DNA from: Pseudomonas nitroreducens
GTDB taxonomy: Bacteria > Pseudomonadota > Gammaproteobacteria > Pseudomonadales > Pseudomonadaceae
NCBI RefSeq assembly: GCF_024170165.1
Contig: NZ_JALJXP010000005.1
Coordinates: 62,001 to 126,000 of the forward strand
DNA: 64,000 nt
Direction: 5' to 3'
Shown: positions 44,197 through 53,496 of the stretch, piece by piece
How positions within the stretch are numbered: the stretch's first letter is position 1
Layout of the letters: each line of letters opens with the position of its first letter
Position numbers and translations under genes: made by a program
Notes under the pieces: generated by a model
Seen by the model: only the letters and a program-made list of their open reading frames with translations
The model's database searches: none
What the model was told of the DNA's origin: nothing

Positions 44197-45819
44197 ATGA
44201 GCGATCTGCTGTTTTCGACTCATTCAGCGCAGCAACCGGAACAGGGGGCGCCGGCCAGCCGGCGCTCCCTGTCGCTGGTCGAGCCTGATGAAAGCGGGCT
44301 GGTGACGTGCGATGTGGCGATCATCGGTTCGGGCATGGGCGGCTCCACCTTCGCCTATGCGCTGCGCAACCAGGGACTCTCGGTAGTGGTGATCGAGCGT
44401 GGCGACTTCCTGCCGCGCGAGATCCACAACTGGAGCGCCCAGGCGGTGTTCGGCGAAGGCCGCTACCGCAATGCCGAGCAATGGTTGGATGCCGACGACA
44501 AGCCCTTTGCCCCCGGCGTCTTCTATTACGTCGGCGGCAATACCAAATTCTACGGCGCCATGCTGCCGCGCTTCCGCGAGGCCGACTTCGGCGAAATCCG
44601 CCATGCCGAAGGCGTGTCGCCAGCCTGGCCGGTGAGCTATGCGGAAATGGAGCCGTACTACTGCGAGGCCGAAGCCCTGTACAAGGTGCACGGCAATGCC
44701 GGCGCCGACCCGACCGAGCCCTGGCGCTCGCAACCCTACCCGTGGCCGGCGCTGCAGCACGACCCGGCGCTGAGCTCCCTGGAAAGCGCCATGCGCCGCG
44801 CGGGCCTGCAGCCCTTCGCCATGCCGGCGGCGGTCGACTTCGGCGAGGACCGCCCCTGCGTGCTCTGCTCCACCTGCGACGGCTACCCGTGCCTGGTGGA
44901 CGCCAAGGGCGACGCCGAACTCTCCGCCCTGCGCCCTGCCCTGCAGCGCGACAACATGCGCCTGCTCAACCGGACCAAGGTCGAGCGCCTGCTGACCAGC
45001 GAGGACGGCAGCCAGGTCACCGAGGCCGTGGCCAGCCGCGACGGCAAGCCGGTACGCATCCGGGCCGGCCGCTTCGTGCTGGCCTGTGGCGCAGTGAACA
45101 CCGCCGCCCTGCTGCTCCGCTCCGCCAGCGAGCGGCACCCCGGCGGGCTGGGCAACAGCTCGGGGCAGCTCGGGCGCAACTACATGGTGCACAACAGCAC
45201 CTTCCTGGTGGCGGTCGATCCGCGTCGGCGCAACGAGGTGATGTTCCAGAAGACCCTGGCGCTGAACGACTGGTACCTGCCGACCCGACACAACATGTTC
45301 CCCCTGGGCAACGTGCAGATGCTCGGCAAGATTCGCGAGCCAATGATCTCCGGGATGCGCCCCTGGGTGCCGAAGACGGTGTCGCGCTACCTCACCGACC
45401 ACAGCGTCGACCTCTACCTGACCTCGGAAGACCTGCCCACCGCGCAGAACCGCATCGAATTCGACGCCGAGCGCGATGCGATCAAGGTGTTCTGGACGCC
45501 CAACAACCTCCAGGCCCACGAACAGCTGGTGGAGAAGACCACGGCGCTGATGCGCTCGGCGGGCTATCCGCTGGTGCTCACCGAGCGCATGGGCATCGGC
45601 ACCAACTCCCACCAGTGCGGCACGGCGGTGATGGGCGAAGACAGCAGCCGCAGCGTGCTGAACCGCGACTGCCGCATGCATGACCTGGACAACGTGTGGG
45701 TCGTCGACAGCTCCTCCTTCCCCTCCTCCGCTGCGGTCAATCCCGCGCTCACCATCGCGGCGAACGCGCTGCGCGTGGCGCACGGCTTCCTGCATTCGGC
45801 AACCCGCGGCGATCACTGA
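44197..45819 (+). CDS. GMC-type flavin oxidoreductase (first copy)
   Basis: Start at ATG 44197 with GAGGAAG upstream (540 aa); a GTG at 44182 is possible. An FAD-binding IIGSGMGGSTFAYALRNQGLSVVVIERG lies near residue 50. A CVLCSTCDGYPCLVD Cys-rich block is near 220, and the C-terminal GMC half has GIGTNSHQCGTAVMG with the candidate catalytic His and SSFPSSAAVNPALTIAANALR. The HQCGT form is common in bacterial sugar-oxidising GMC enzymes such as glucoside 3-dehydrogenases. No signal peptide is seen; partners such as a cytochrome subunit are not encoded nearby. It likely oxidises the imported substrate at a ring carbon. Confidence 0.87.
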   Translation: MSDLLFSTHSAQQPEQGAPASRRSLSLVEPDESGLVTCDVAIIGSGMGGSTFAYALRNQGLSVVVIERGDFLPREIHNWSAQAVFGEGRYRNAEQWLDADDKPFAPGVFYYVGGNTKFYGAMLPRFREADFGEIRHAEGVSPAWPVSYAEMEPYYCEAEALYKVHGNAGADPTEPWRSQPYPWPALQHDPALSSLESAMRRAGLQPFAMPAAVDFGEDRPCVLCSTCDGYPCLVDAKGDAELSALRPALQRDNMRLLNRTKVERLLTSEDGSQVTEAVASRDGKPVRIRAGRFVLACGAVNTAALLLRSASERHPGGLGNSSGQLGRNYMVHNSTFLVAVDPRRRNEVMFQKTLALNDWYLPTRHNMFPLGNVQMLGKIREPMISGMRPWVPKTVSRYLTDHSVDLYLTSEDLPTAQNRIEFDAERDAIKVFWTPNNLQAHEQLVEKTTALMRSAGYPLVLTERMGIGTNSHQCGTAVMGEDSSRSVLNRDCRMHDLDNVWVVDSSSFPSSAAVNPALTIAANALRVAHGFLHSATRGDH

Positions 45820-45849
45820 TCGCCCCCAAGAAGAACAAGAGGAATCGCG

Positions 45850-46734
45850 ATGAACATTTCCGGGCAAACGATGGCGCAGCACTCGACTGTTTCGCGCCAC
45901 GGCACCCTCGCCACTGATGTCGACATCACCCGCCGTCTCGGCCTGCAGGCGCTGGAGGCCTCGGGCCTGAAGATCGCCAGCTACCTGGACGCCGGCTTCA
46001 CCCATGCCGAACTGAAGAACCTGCTGGGCGATCTGGACATCCCCGGTATCGGCTACCTGGCGAACATCGAACGCCAGGGCGCCGAGGAACACGCGCTGTT
46101 CGCCGAGGCCGAAGCGCTGTTCACCCTGGCCCAGGCCGCTGGCGCCAAGGGCGTGCAGGTGCTCACCGGGCCGATCAATGTCGAGGCGGTGCGCGACTTC
46201 CAGCGCCAGGGCCGCTCGCAGCACTACGCCGGGCTGCTGGGTACCGATCTGCGCGAGCAGATGCTGCTGACGGCCAACAACCTGCGCCGCCTGGCCGACC
46301 TGGCGCAGGGTTTCGGCCTCACCCTCTACCTGGAAGCGCTGTCCTGGACGCCGCTGCGCGGCATCGGCCACCAGGTGGAGCTACTCGAACGCAGCGAGCG
46401 CGACAACCTGAAGATGGTCATCGACTTCTGGCACTGCCACACCTCTGGCGATACCCCGGACGACGTAGCGAAGATGGACAAGCGCCACCTCTACGGCGTG
46501 CACGTCTGCGACTCGCTGGCCTTCGCCGGCGGCATTCCCGACGAGGTGGTGCTGCGCGACGTTCCCACCGGCCAGGGCACCCTGGACCTGCAGGCCTGGA
46601 CCGACGCCGTACTCGCCACCGGCTACCAGGGCTGGTGGAGCTGCGAGCTGTTCTGCCGCAGGCAACAGCAGCAGGACAGCTACGCAGTCGCCAGCGAACT
46701 CAAGGCGCTGCTCGAACGCCTGCTGAGCCGATGA
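45850..46734 (+). CDS. Sugar phosphate isomerase/epimerase-like TIM-barrel protein
   Basis: A 294-aa protein starting at ATG 45850 behind AAGAGGAAT. It follows the xylose isomerase-like/AP endonuclease 2 TIM-barrel pattern: GLQALEASGLKIASYLDAGF, then LTLYLEALSW (about residue 160), KMVIDFWHC (about 200), LYGVHVCDSL and GYQGWWSCELF near the end. The Glu, Asp, His and Glu at those strands are the expected metal ligands. Proteins of this fold in oxidative sugar routes epimerise or cleave 3-keto-glycosides, besides acting in inositol breakdown (IolE/IolI types). It lies between the two GMC genes, which supports a role on their products. Confidence 0.85.
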   Translation: MNISGQTMAQHSTVSRHGTLATDVDITRRLGLQALEASGLKIASYLDAGFTHAELKNLLGDLDIPGIGYLANIERQGAEEHALFAEAEALFTLAQAAGAKGVQVLTGPINVEAVRDFQRQGRSQHYAGLLGTDLREQMLLTANNLRRLADLAQGFGLTLYLEALSWTPLRGIGHQVELLERSERDNLKMVIDFWHCHTSGDTPDDVAKMDKRHLYGVHVCDSLAFAGGIPDEVVLRDVPTGQGTLDLQAWTDAVLATGYQGWWSCELFCRRQQQQDSYAVASELKALLERLLSR

Positions 46735-46772
46735 TCCCCACCCCATTCCGCCACCAGGCTGAGAGAACTTTC

Positions 46773-48413
46773 ATGGTCGACTACATCGTTATCGGCGGCG
46801 GCTCCACCGGCTGCACCGTCGCTTCGCGGCTGAGCGAGGACCCTTCCGCCTCCGTCGTGCTGCTCGAGGAAGGCCCTCGCGACCGCAGCCCCTACATCCA
46901 CATCCCAGGCGCCTACTACAAGACCGCTCAGGGCCCGCTGCTCAAGCGCTACGAGTGGGAACCCCGCGACGACCAGGCGCGCACGGAAAAGCCGACCATG
47001 GTCCAGGCCAGCGTGCTCGGTGGCGGCAGTTCGGTGAACGCGATGATCTACATCCGCGGCGTGCCCCAGGACTATGACGGCTGGGCCGCCCAGGGCTCCG
47101 CCGGCTGGGGCTATCAGGACGTGCTGCCGTACTTCCGCAAGGCCGAGGACAACGAGCGTTTCAGAAACCGGGTGCACGGCACCGGTGGCCCGCTGGGCGT
47201 CTCCGACGTGCCCTACATCCACCCGCTGACCAAGGTCTGGCTCAAGGCCTGCCAGGAATTCGGCCTGCCCTACAACGCCGACTTCAACAGCGGCGACCCG
47301 GCCGGATGCGGCCTCTACCAGATCACCGCGAAGAACGGCCTGCGCAGCAGCGCCGCCAGCGCCTACCTGGCCCCGGCGAAACGCCGCGCCAACCTGTCGG
47401 TACGCACCGGCTGCCGCGTCGAGCGCATCCTCATGCAGGGCAACCGCGCCAAGGGCGTCGAGTTCATCGAGAACGGTCACCGCCAGCAGATCTTCGCCAA
47501 CAAGGAAATCATCCTCAGCGCCGGCGCCATCAGCTCGCCGCGCCTGCTGATGCTCTCCGGCATCGGCCCAGCCGAGCACCTGCAAAAGCATGGCATCGAG
47601 GTGGTCAGCGACCTGCCCGGCGTCGGCCAGAACCTGCAGGACCACATCGAGATCTCGCTGATCTACGAACTCACCGGCCCGCACAGCTACGACAAGTACA
47701 AGAAACCGTTCTGGAAGGCCATGGCCGGCCTGCAGTACGCCCTGTTCCGCAACGGCCCGGCATCCTCCAACCTGATCGAGGGTGGGGCCTTCTGGTGGGG
47801 CGACAAGACCCAGGAAACCCCGGACGTGCAGTACTTCATGGTGGTAGGCGCGGGCATCGAGGAAGGCGTCGATTCGGTGCCCGGCGGCAATGGCTGCACC
47901 CTCAACCTGGGACAGATTCGCCCGCGCTCGCGCGGCTACGTCGAATTGCGCGGGGCCGACACCAGCCTGCCGCCGCGCATTGTGCCGAACTACTTCGCCG
48001 ACCCTTACGACATCGAGGCCCTCACCGATGGCTGCATGGTCGGCGAGCAGATCATGTGCCAGGCGGCGTTCAAACCCTTCATAGCCCGCCGCCACGTGCC
48101 AGGCAACGAGGTGAGCAGCCGCGAGGAGATGCGCAAGTTCTGCCTGGAGCAGGCCCATGCCGCACTGCACCCGGCGGGCACCTGCCGCATGGGCAGCGAC
48201 GCGGATTCGGTGGTCGGGCCTGACCTGCGGGTACACGGCGTCGAGGGCCTGCGCGTAGCCGATGCCTCGATCATGCCGACACTGGTCTCGGGCAACCCGA
48301 ACGCGGTGTGCATCATGATCGGCGAGAAGGCCGCGGACATGATCCAGAAAGGCCCGACGCACAAGACCGACGCCGGCGCCCTGCGCCAGAGCCTGCCTGC
48401 CGAATCGGCCTGA
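46773..48413 (+). CDS. GMC-type flavin oxidoreductase (second copy, choline-dehydrogenase-like)
   Basis: ATG 46773 has GAGAGAAC upstream; the frame is open to 46635 inside the previous gene. The 546-aa protein has FAD-binding DYIVIGGGSTGCTVASRLSEDPSASVVLLEEG at the start, GGGSSVNAMIYIRG (about 90), NKEIILSAGAISSPRLLMLSGIGP (about 245) and HAALHPAGTCRMGSDADSVV with the catalytic His (about 470). That pattern is the choline dehydrogenase/alcohol oxidoreductase branch and is only distantly related to the GMC gene at 44197. Two different GMC enzymes in one operon suggest two successive oxidations. It is the last gene of the plus-strand operon and is followed by a terminator. Confidence 0.88.
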   Translation: MVDYIVIGGGSTGCTVASRLSEDPSASVVLLEEGPRDRSPYIHIPGAYYKTAQGPLLKRYEWEPRDDQARTEKPTMVQASVLGGGSSVNAMIYIRGVPQDYDGWAAQGSAGWGYQDVLPYFRKAEDNERFRNRVHGTGGPLGVSDVPYIHPLTKVWLKACQEFGLPYNADFNSGDPAGCGLYQITAKNGLRSSAASAYLAPAKRRANLSVRTGCRVERILMQGNRAKGVEFIENGHRQQIFANKEIILSAGAISSPRLLMLSGIGPAEHLQKHGIEVVSDLPGVGQNLQDHIEISLIYELTGPHSYDKYKKPFWKAMAGLQYALFRNGPASSNLIEGGAFWWGDKTQETPDVQYFMVVGAGIEEGVDSVPGGNGCTLNLGQIRPRSRGYVELRGADTSLPPRIVPNYFADPYDIEALTDGCMVGEQIMCQAAFKPFIARRHVPGNEVSSREEMRKFCLEQAHAALHPAGTCRMGSDADSVVGPDLRVHGVEGLRVADASIMPTLVSGNPNAVCIMIGEKAADMIQKGPTHKTDAGALRQSLPAESA

Positions 48414-48426
48414 CCGAGCATCCTTT

Positions 48427-48472
48427 CTGCGTTGCACTGCCACAGCCACCGGCAGCGCAACGCAGCTTTTTT
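48427..48472 (+). terminator. Rho-independent terminator after the catabolic operon
   Basis: CTGCGTTGC at 48427-48435 and GCAACGCAG at 48457-48465 are perfect inverted arms followed by CTTTTTTC. It ends the plus-strand operon 13 bases past the second GMC stop and directly abuts the stop of the convergent GH3 gene. Confidence 0.85.
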
Positions 48473-49488
48473 CAGCCCCCGGCCGACAGTTGCGCTGCCA
48501 GCGCCCTCACCCGCCGCGCCGCATCCAGCAGGCGTGCCTCGGTCATCTCGCCCTTCTCTACCGCTTCGGCCAACGCCCTCGCTACCGAGTCCAGACCCGC
48601 CTCGCTGGAAAGCAGCAGCAGGTCGGCGCCCGCCTTGATCGACGCCACGGCAGTCGCCTCGATGGAGCGGCCACGGTGGATGCCCGGTGCATCCAGGTCA
48701 TCGGACACGACTAGCCCGGTGAAGCCCATTTCATCCCGCAGCAGGGCAATGGTCGCCGCCGAGGTGCTGGAAGGTTCCTGCGTGTCCAGCGCCGGCACCA
48801 GCGCCGGGCCGACCATGATGGCCTGCACGCCCCCCGCGATCAGCTCGGCGAATACACCCAGGGTGGGCTGCAGCTCTTCCCTCGAACACTCGACGATTGC
48901 CTCGGCCACCGCCGGGTCCAGCGGCGTCACCGGATGCCCGGGAAAGTGCTTGGCGACAGCGGCAACACCGGCCTGCTGCACGCCGCTGACATAGGCACCG
49001 CTCACACGGCTGACATCCTCCGCGCGGGTACCCAGGGTGCGACTCTGCAACCAGGGATTTTCGCCCGTGACGACATCGACGATGGGGGCGAGGAACAGAT
49101 TGATGCCCATGGCTCGGGCCGATTCGGCGACCGACGCCGCCTGCTGCGCCAGATCCTGCGTGCTCAGCAATCCAGCCTCGGCGGCGCTGGGCAGTACGGG
49201 AACCAGCCGGTGCAGGCGCGGGATGCCGCCCAGTTCCTGGTCCACGGCGATCAGCAGGTCCTGCCCGGCCAGTTCGCGGGCCTGGGCGACCAGCTGGCTG
49301 AACTGCTCGCGCCTCTCGCTGCCCTGGCGCTCGGCCGACATCGCTCGCGCCAGGTACTCCGCGCGGGTCTCGCCCAGCAGCAGCGAACAGCCGCCGCTGG
49401 CGAGGAAGTCGCGGACGGCGCCATCCAGCTCCAGCCCGGCAAAGGCCGGCAGCAGGGTCGCGTAGGCGCTTTCCAGTAGTGTGCTCAC
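48472..49488 (-). CDS. Glycoside hydrolase family 3 enzyme
   Basis: The GTG at 49488 follows AAGGAG, giving 338 aa, the size of single-domain GH3 enzymes of the NagZ type. Family blocks are LLIAVDQELGGIPRLHR, FLAPIVDVV, AAVAKHFPGHPVTPLDP (the KHFPGH signature) and GLVVSDDLDAPGI, whose Asp is the predicted nucleophile. It has no signal peptide and should be cytoplasmic. Clear NagZ orthologues sit in cell-wall recycling loci, so in this location it may instead hydrolyse a glycoside brought in by the nearby ABC transporter. It diverges from the second LacI gene, with 184 bases between. Confidence 0.87.
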   Translation of the reverse strand: MSTLLESAYATLLPAFAGLELDGAVRDFLASGGCSLLLGETRAEYLARAMSAERQGSERREQFSQLVAQARELAGQDLLIAVDQELGGIPRLHRLVPVLPSAAEAGLLSTQDLAQQAASVAESARAMGINLFLAPIVDVVTGENPWLQSRTLGTRAEDVSRVSGAYVSGVQQAGVAAVAKHFPGHPVTPLDPAVAEAIVECSREELQPTLGVFAELIAGGVQAIMVGPALVPALDTQEPSSTSAATIALLRDEMGFTGLVVSDDLDAPGIHRGRSIEATAVASIKAGADLLLLSSEAGLDSVARALAEAVEKGEMTEARLLDAARRVRALAAQLSAGG

Positions 49489-49672
49489 GGTTTCACTCCT
49501 TCTCTCAGGTGACGACTTGGGTGACGGATTCGGCAGGCCGGCGCCGCTTAGCGGCCGATACCCGACCCTCAGGTGCGTTATGATCGCGCCGGGACTTCAC
49601 GGCCCGGGCAAGGCACAAGCTGCCAGGGCCGAACAGGAATGAGCGCCACGGAAGTGGCTGAAGAGTGTGACA

Positions 49673-50755
49673 ATGGTTTCGATGAAGGACGTGGCATTGG
49701 CCGCCGGGGTTTCCCAGCCGGCGGTTTCCTATGCCTACAACAAGCCCGGCAAGCTGTCGGCGGCGCAGCGCGAGCATATCCTCGCGGTGGCGGAGCAGCT
49801 CGGTTATCCGGGGCCAAACATCATGGGCCGCAGCCTGCGTTCGGGTAAGGTAGGCGCCATCGGACTGATGGTCATGGACAAGCTCTCCTACGCCTTCGCC
49901 GACCCCTCGATGATCGCCCTGCTGCGCGGTATCGGCGAAATCGGCGAACTCTCCAACGTCGCCCTGACGCTGTTCCCGCTGAACAACCAGCGCATCCGCA
50001 AGGAAGCCGGCAAGCCCGGCAACACCAGCCTGGCAGTGCGTGGCCTGGTGGACGGCCTGATCATCCCGACCATGCCCGACGACCACCCAATGGTGCGGGC
50101 GGTGATCCAGCAGCGCATTCCCTACGTGGTGGTGGACTCGCCGATGATCGACGGCGCCCATTACGTCGGCATCGACGACCGCGGCGCCGCCCGGCAGCAG
50201 ATGCGCCACTTGCTGGAGCTGGGGCACCGGCGGATCGGCGTCATCGTCGATCGCCTCAACCCCGACAACCACCGTGGCGAGGTGGACTTCAAGCGCTTCA
50301 AGTCGTCCACCGAGATGATCGTGCGCGAACGGCTCGCCGGCTATATCGAGGAAGCCGAGGAAGCAGGCCTGGCGTTCAGCGATCTTCATGTCTTCGAGGC
50401 CGGCGGCTTCGACTCGACGGTGGGCCAGGCGGCCGCCACCAGCCTGCTCAACCAGTACGCTCCCACCGCCATCGTGGCCTGCTCGGATGTCATGGCGCTC
50501 GCCTCTATCAGTGCCGCGCAGGCCTTGCAGATGAAGGTGCCGGACGATCTGTCGGTGATCGGCTTCGACGATATCGCCGAGGCCGGCAATGCCGGCCTGA
50601 CCACCATCCGCCAGCCGCTGGTGGAAAAAGGCGTCTACGCCGCGCGCTTCCTGGTGGACATCCTCAACACACCGCCCGCCGAGGGCGACGAGCCCAAGCG
50701 CAAGATCTTCCAGACCCAACTGGTGGTACGCACTTCCACCCGTAAGCTCGACTAG
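49673..50755 (+). CDS. Second LacI-family repressor, paralogous to the one at 34251
   Basis: I use ATG 49673; a GTG at 49667 and an ATG at 49682 are in frame. The protein (about 360 aa) has a LacI helix-turn-helix (SMKDVALAAGVSQPAVSYAYN) and a sugar-sensing domain (KVGAIGLMVMDKLSYAFADPSMIALLRGIGEIG; DLSVIGFDDIAEAGN). It parallels the LacI protein at 34251 nearly block for block, so the pair arose by duplication. The two genes flank the catabolic island on both ends. It is divergent from the GH3 gene and convergent with the MFS gene, six bases apart at the stops. It may recognise the same GTTATnCGTATAAC operators. Confidence 0.88.
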   Translation: MVSMKDVALAAGVSQPAVSYAYNKPGKLSAAQREHILAVAEQLGYPGPNIMGRSLRSGKVGAIGLMVMDKLSYAFADPSMIALLRGIGEIGELSNVALTLFPLNNQRIRKEAGKPGNTSLAVRGLVDGLIIPTMPDDHPMVRAVIQQRIPYVVVDSPMIDGAHYVGIDDRGAARQQMRHLLELGHRRIGVIVDRLNPDNHRGEVDFKRFKSSTEMIVRERLAGYIEEAEEAGLAFSDLHVFEAGGFDSTVGQAAATSLLNQYAPTAIVACSDVMALASISAAQALQMKVPDDLSVIGFDDIAEAGNAGLTTIRQPLVEKGVYAARFLVDILNTPPAEGDEPKRKIFQTQLVVRTSTRKLD

Positions 50756-50761
50756 CCGTGA

Positions 50762-52027
50762 CTAGTGTGCAGGCAGGGAGGATGACGCTCCGCTGCCGGC
50801 TGGCGAAGACACATGGGCGCGCATCAGGAGCGGGCTGAAGATCGCCAGCAGGCCGAGCAGGATCAGCGGTGCATAGAGCAGGTAGCTCAGCCCGAAATAG
50901 TTGACCAACGCAGCGATGCCCGCCGGCCCCACCAGCATCCCCGAGTAGCCTATGCCGTTGACGATGCCGATGTTGCGACCGGCATGGGCCGGGTCCTTGC
51001 GCCCCGCGCTGGAGAGCATCAGCGGGGCGATGCAGGCCAGCCCCAGGCCATAGAGGCCGAAACCGATCAACCCCGCCAGCGGCGTCCCGCCGATGATGGT
51101 CACGAGCAGGCCGGCCACCGCCGCCAGGCCGCTGCAGAAGACCATCTGCGCCGCGCCGATACGCTCGGCGATGCGGTCGCCGACGACCCGGCTGAAGCAC
51201 TGCGCACCGATGAACACCGAGATCGCCAGGCCGGCCTCGGAGGCGCTTGTGCCCAGTTGGCGGCGTACGTATTCCTGGCCCCAGTCCGAGACCGCGCTTT
51301 CGCCGATGATGCCGCCCAGCAGCAGGATGCCGAAGCCGATCATGATCAGGATGATCTGCCAGTTCCGCGCAGAGCTGGCCGGGCCCGCCGCATCACCGTC
51401 GGCAACGGCCATGTCCTGGGCCGGAGCCTCGCCCTTGTCGAGCAGGAAGTGCCCGGTGACCAGGCCGATCAGCAGCATCGCCAGGCCAAGCACGGTGAAC
51501 GGCACTGCGGCGCTGCTGGTGTAGTGGCTCGCGAAGTAGCTGCCGACTATGCCGATCAGGAAGCCGCCGAAGGAATAGAAGGCATGGAAGGCCGACATGA
51601 TCGGCCGCTGGTAGAAGCGCTCGACCTGCACCCCGTGCGAGTTCAGCGCGGTATCGATGGCCCCGCGGAACAGCCCGAGCACGCCACCAAAGGTGACAGC
51701 GAACCAGAAGTGGCTGACGTACCCCATGGGGATGATCGACAGCGGATAGGCAATGGCAGTGGCATAGATGACCTTGCGCGCGCCGAACGCATCGACGAAG
51801 CGCCCCACGGCGATGCAGCCGATGGCGGCGCCGACGCCGATGCTCAGCGCGATCATGCCGAAGTCCACATCGCCGAGGCTGCCCGACAGGCCCATCTGTT
51901 CGCGGAAGGCCGTCACGCCGGTGGACCAGATGTACATCATGGCGCCGATCATCATGAAACCCGCGAAGGTGGCGATGCGCGCCCGGCGAATGCGTGGAGT
52001 GACCAGGTTGTTGTTTCTCTTGTTCAT
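50762..52027 (-). CDS. MFS transporter (12 TM)
   Basis: The frame is open to 52129, but ATG 52027 (MNKRNNNLVTPRIRRARIATF, 421 aa) fits a normal MFS start. It has 12 hydrophobic segments; MFS-type blocks include GCIAVGRFVDAFGARKVIYATAIAYPLSI near TM2-3 and GAQCFSRVVGDRIAERIGAAQ in the second half. It resembles the YbjJ/FucP-like transporters and another MFS in this window at 56036 (both with GFGMxx and LGxxLxx patterns). It probably imports a sugar or acid. It follows the Gfo/Idh gene by 130 bases on the same strand. Confidence 0.85.
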   Translation of the reverse strand: MNKRNNNLVTPRIRRARIATFAGFMMIGAMMYIWSTGVTAFREQMGLSGSLGDVDFGMIALSIGVGAAIGCIAVGRFVDAFGARKVIYATAIAYPLSIIPMGYVSHFWFAVTFGGVLGLFRGAIDTALNSHGVQVERFYQRPIMSAFHAFYSFGGFLIGIVGSYFASHYTSSAAVPFTVLGLAMLLIGLVTGHFLLDKGEAPAQDMAVADGDAAGPASSARNWQIILIMIGFGILLLGGIIGESAVSDWGQEYVRRQLGTSASEAGLAISVFIGAQCFSRVVGDRIAERIGAAQMVFCSGLAAVAGLLVTIIGGTPLAGLIGFGLYGLGLACIAPLMLSSAGRKDPAHAGRNIGIVNGIGYSGMLVGPAGIAALVNYFGLSYLLYAPLILLGLLAIFSPLLMRAHVSSPAGSGASSSLPAH

Positions 52028-52157
52028 CTTGTTTTCAACAATTCCGTAGCACAGCTGAAGACTAGTTGGCCCGCAGGCCACAAGCCGTTGGTTGGTACCT
52101 GCGGACTCGCTCCTCGGTCCTTCAGGCACTCATCTTTCTAAAAAACTGACCCTCCCT

Positions 52158-53336
52158 TCACTCCGATTCGGCGCTGGGCAGTTCCACCCACGAGCGCTCC
52201 CGGCTCGATTGCAGGCAGGCATGGCAGAACTTCACGCCTCTCACTCCCTCGACAAGCCCCGGAAGCGAAGCACTTCCGATGCCAGGTTGCCGATCGTCCG
52301 TCGCCATGGCCTCGGCGAAATCCGCGTAGAGCACCGCCAGCGCTTCCAGATAGCCCTCGCTGCAGCCGGCAGGAAGGCTGCTGCTGGCGCGGGTATGGGG
52401 GAAGTTGTCCGCCTGGCCGCGCCGGTAGATCCGTTCGGCCTCGTCCACCGGCCTGATATGCAGCGTCTCCGGCGCTTCCTGGCGCCACTCCAGCGACGCC
52501 TTGCTGCCGATCACTCGCAGGCTCAGCCCGTTGCGGTGGCCGGGCGCGGCGAAGCTCAGCCACATCAGGCCGTCGGCGCCGCCGTCGAGCTCCAGCTGGG
52601 CGACGCAGTGGTCGTCCATCGACCAGCCCGGGACCTTCGTCGAAAGATTCGCGTTGAGCCTGCGGCAGCGCTGGCCGGTGACGAATTCCATGAGGCTCAG
52701 GGCATGGGTACCGACGTCGCCGACTACACTGGTCGCCCCCGCCTTGGCTGGGTCGCCGCGCCAGGCCAGGCTGTCGCTCAGCCCGTCGGTGCCCTGGCAA
52801 AGCCACTCCAGCAGGTACTCGGCCTGCACGAAACGGATATCTCCCAGCTCGCCGGCACGGATGCGGCTGCGCGCTTCACGGACCATGGGATAGCCCAGGT
52901 AGGTGTAGGTGACGCCGAAGAAGGTCGGTTGCCGGCGAACCAGTGCCAGCAGTTCGTCAGCCTCGTCCAGGCGATTGACCAGGGGCTTGTCGCAGATCAC
53001 CGGGATACCGGCGGCGAGGAACGCCTGGCAGGCCTCGAAGTGCAGGTGATTGGGCGTCACCACCACGACCACGTCAATCGCATCCCGACGGCCGCGCTCG
53101 GCATCCGCCATGGCCTGTGCCGAGGTGTATATGCGCTCGATATCGATGCCCAGTGCCGTGCCCGCTTCCTGCGATTTCGCCGGCGACGAGGAGAACACAC
53201 CGGCGACCAGATCGAAGCGGTTGCACAGGCGCATGGCGGCCCGGTGGTAGCTGGCGAAATAAGCGCCTTCGCCACCGCCGATCATGCCGGCGCGCAAACG
53301 CGGCTTCGCCGGCATGTCTGCTGTCAGGCTGGGCAT
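52158..53336 (-). CDS. Gfo/Idh/MocA-family oxidoreductase
   Basis: Start at ATG 53336 with GGAGAT upstream (392 aa); the longer frame to 53525 has no support. A Rossmann motif AGMIGGGEGAYFASYHRAAMRL lies near residue 15, and DVVVVVTPNHLHFEACQAFLAAGIPVICDKPLVN near 100 has the family EKP-like lysine (here DKP). FVGDVGTHALSLMEFVTG (about 205) gives the usual active-site His. Members oxidise or reduce sugars and inositols, often at C3, with NAD. It is encoded between the HisD-like and MFS genes and could supply or use the keto-sugars of the catabolic island. Confidence 0.87.
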   Translation of the reverse strand: MPSLTADMPAKPRLRAGMIGGGEGAYFASYHRAAMRLCNRFDLVAGVFSSSPAKSQEAGTALGIDIERIYTSAQAMADAERGRRDAIDVVVVVTPNHLHFEACQAFLAAGIPVICDKPLVNRLDEADELLALVRRQPTFFGVTYTYLGYPMVREARSRIRAGELGDIRFVQAEYLLEWLCQGTDGLSDSLAWRGDPAKAGATSVVGDVGTHALSLMEFVTGQRCRRLNANLSTKVPGWSMDDHCVAQLELDGGADGLMWLSFAAPGHRNGLSLRVIGSKASLEWRQEAPETLHIRPVDEAERIYRRGQADNFPHTRASSSLPAGCSEGYLEALAVLYADFAEAMATDDRQPGIGSASLPGLVEGVRGVKFCHACLQSSRERSWVELPSAESE

Positions 53337-53496
53337 GGCTGGATCTCCAGGCTGGGTGGCGGGATGCTGCGGAAAACCGCGGAGCGCCGAAGCGCTCCGC
53401 AGGTAGCGTGAGCCGGCGCAGGCCCCGGCCCCGGAACACCCCGGCTCACACGTACTCTTCACACGTTCTCTTGCAGCTTTGTTGTGGCGGCAGGGC

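Noticed and set aside
42202..48449. Long minus-strand open frames across the catabolic operon (about 42202-44223, 44224-46371 and 46680-48449)
   Set aside because: Each is exactly antisense to the ThDP and GMC enzyme genes with full motifs on the plus strand, and each translation lacks recognisable domains.
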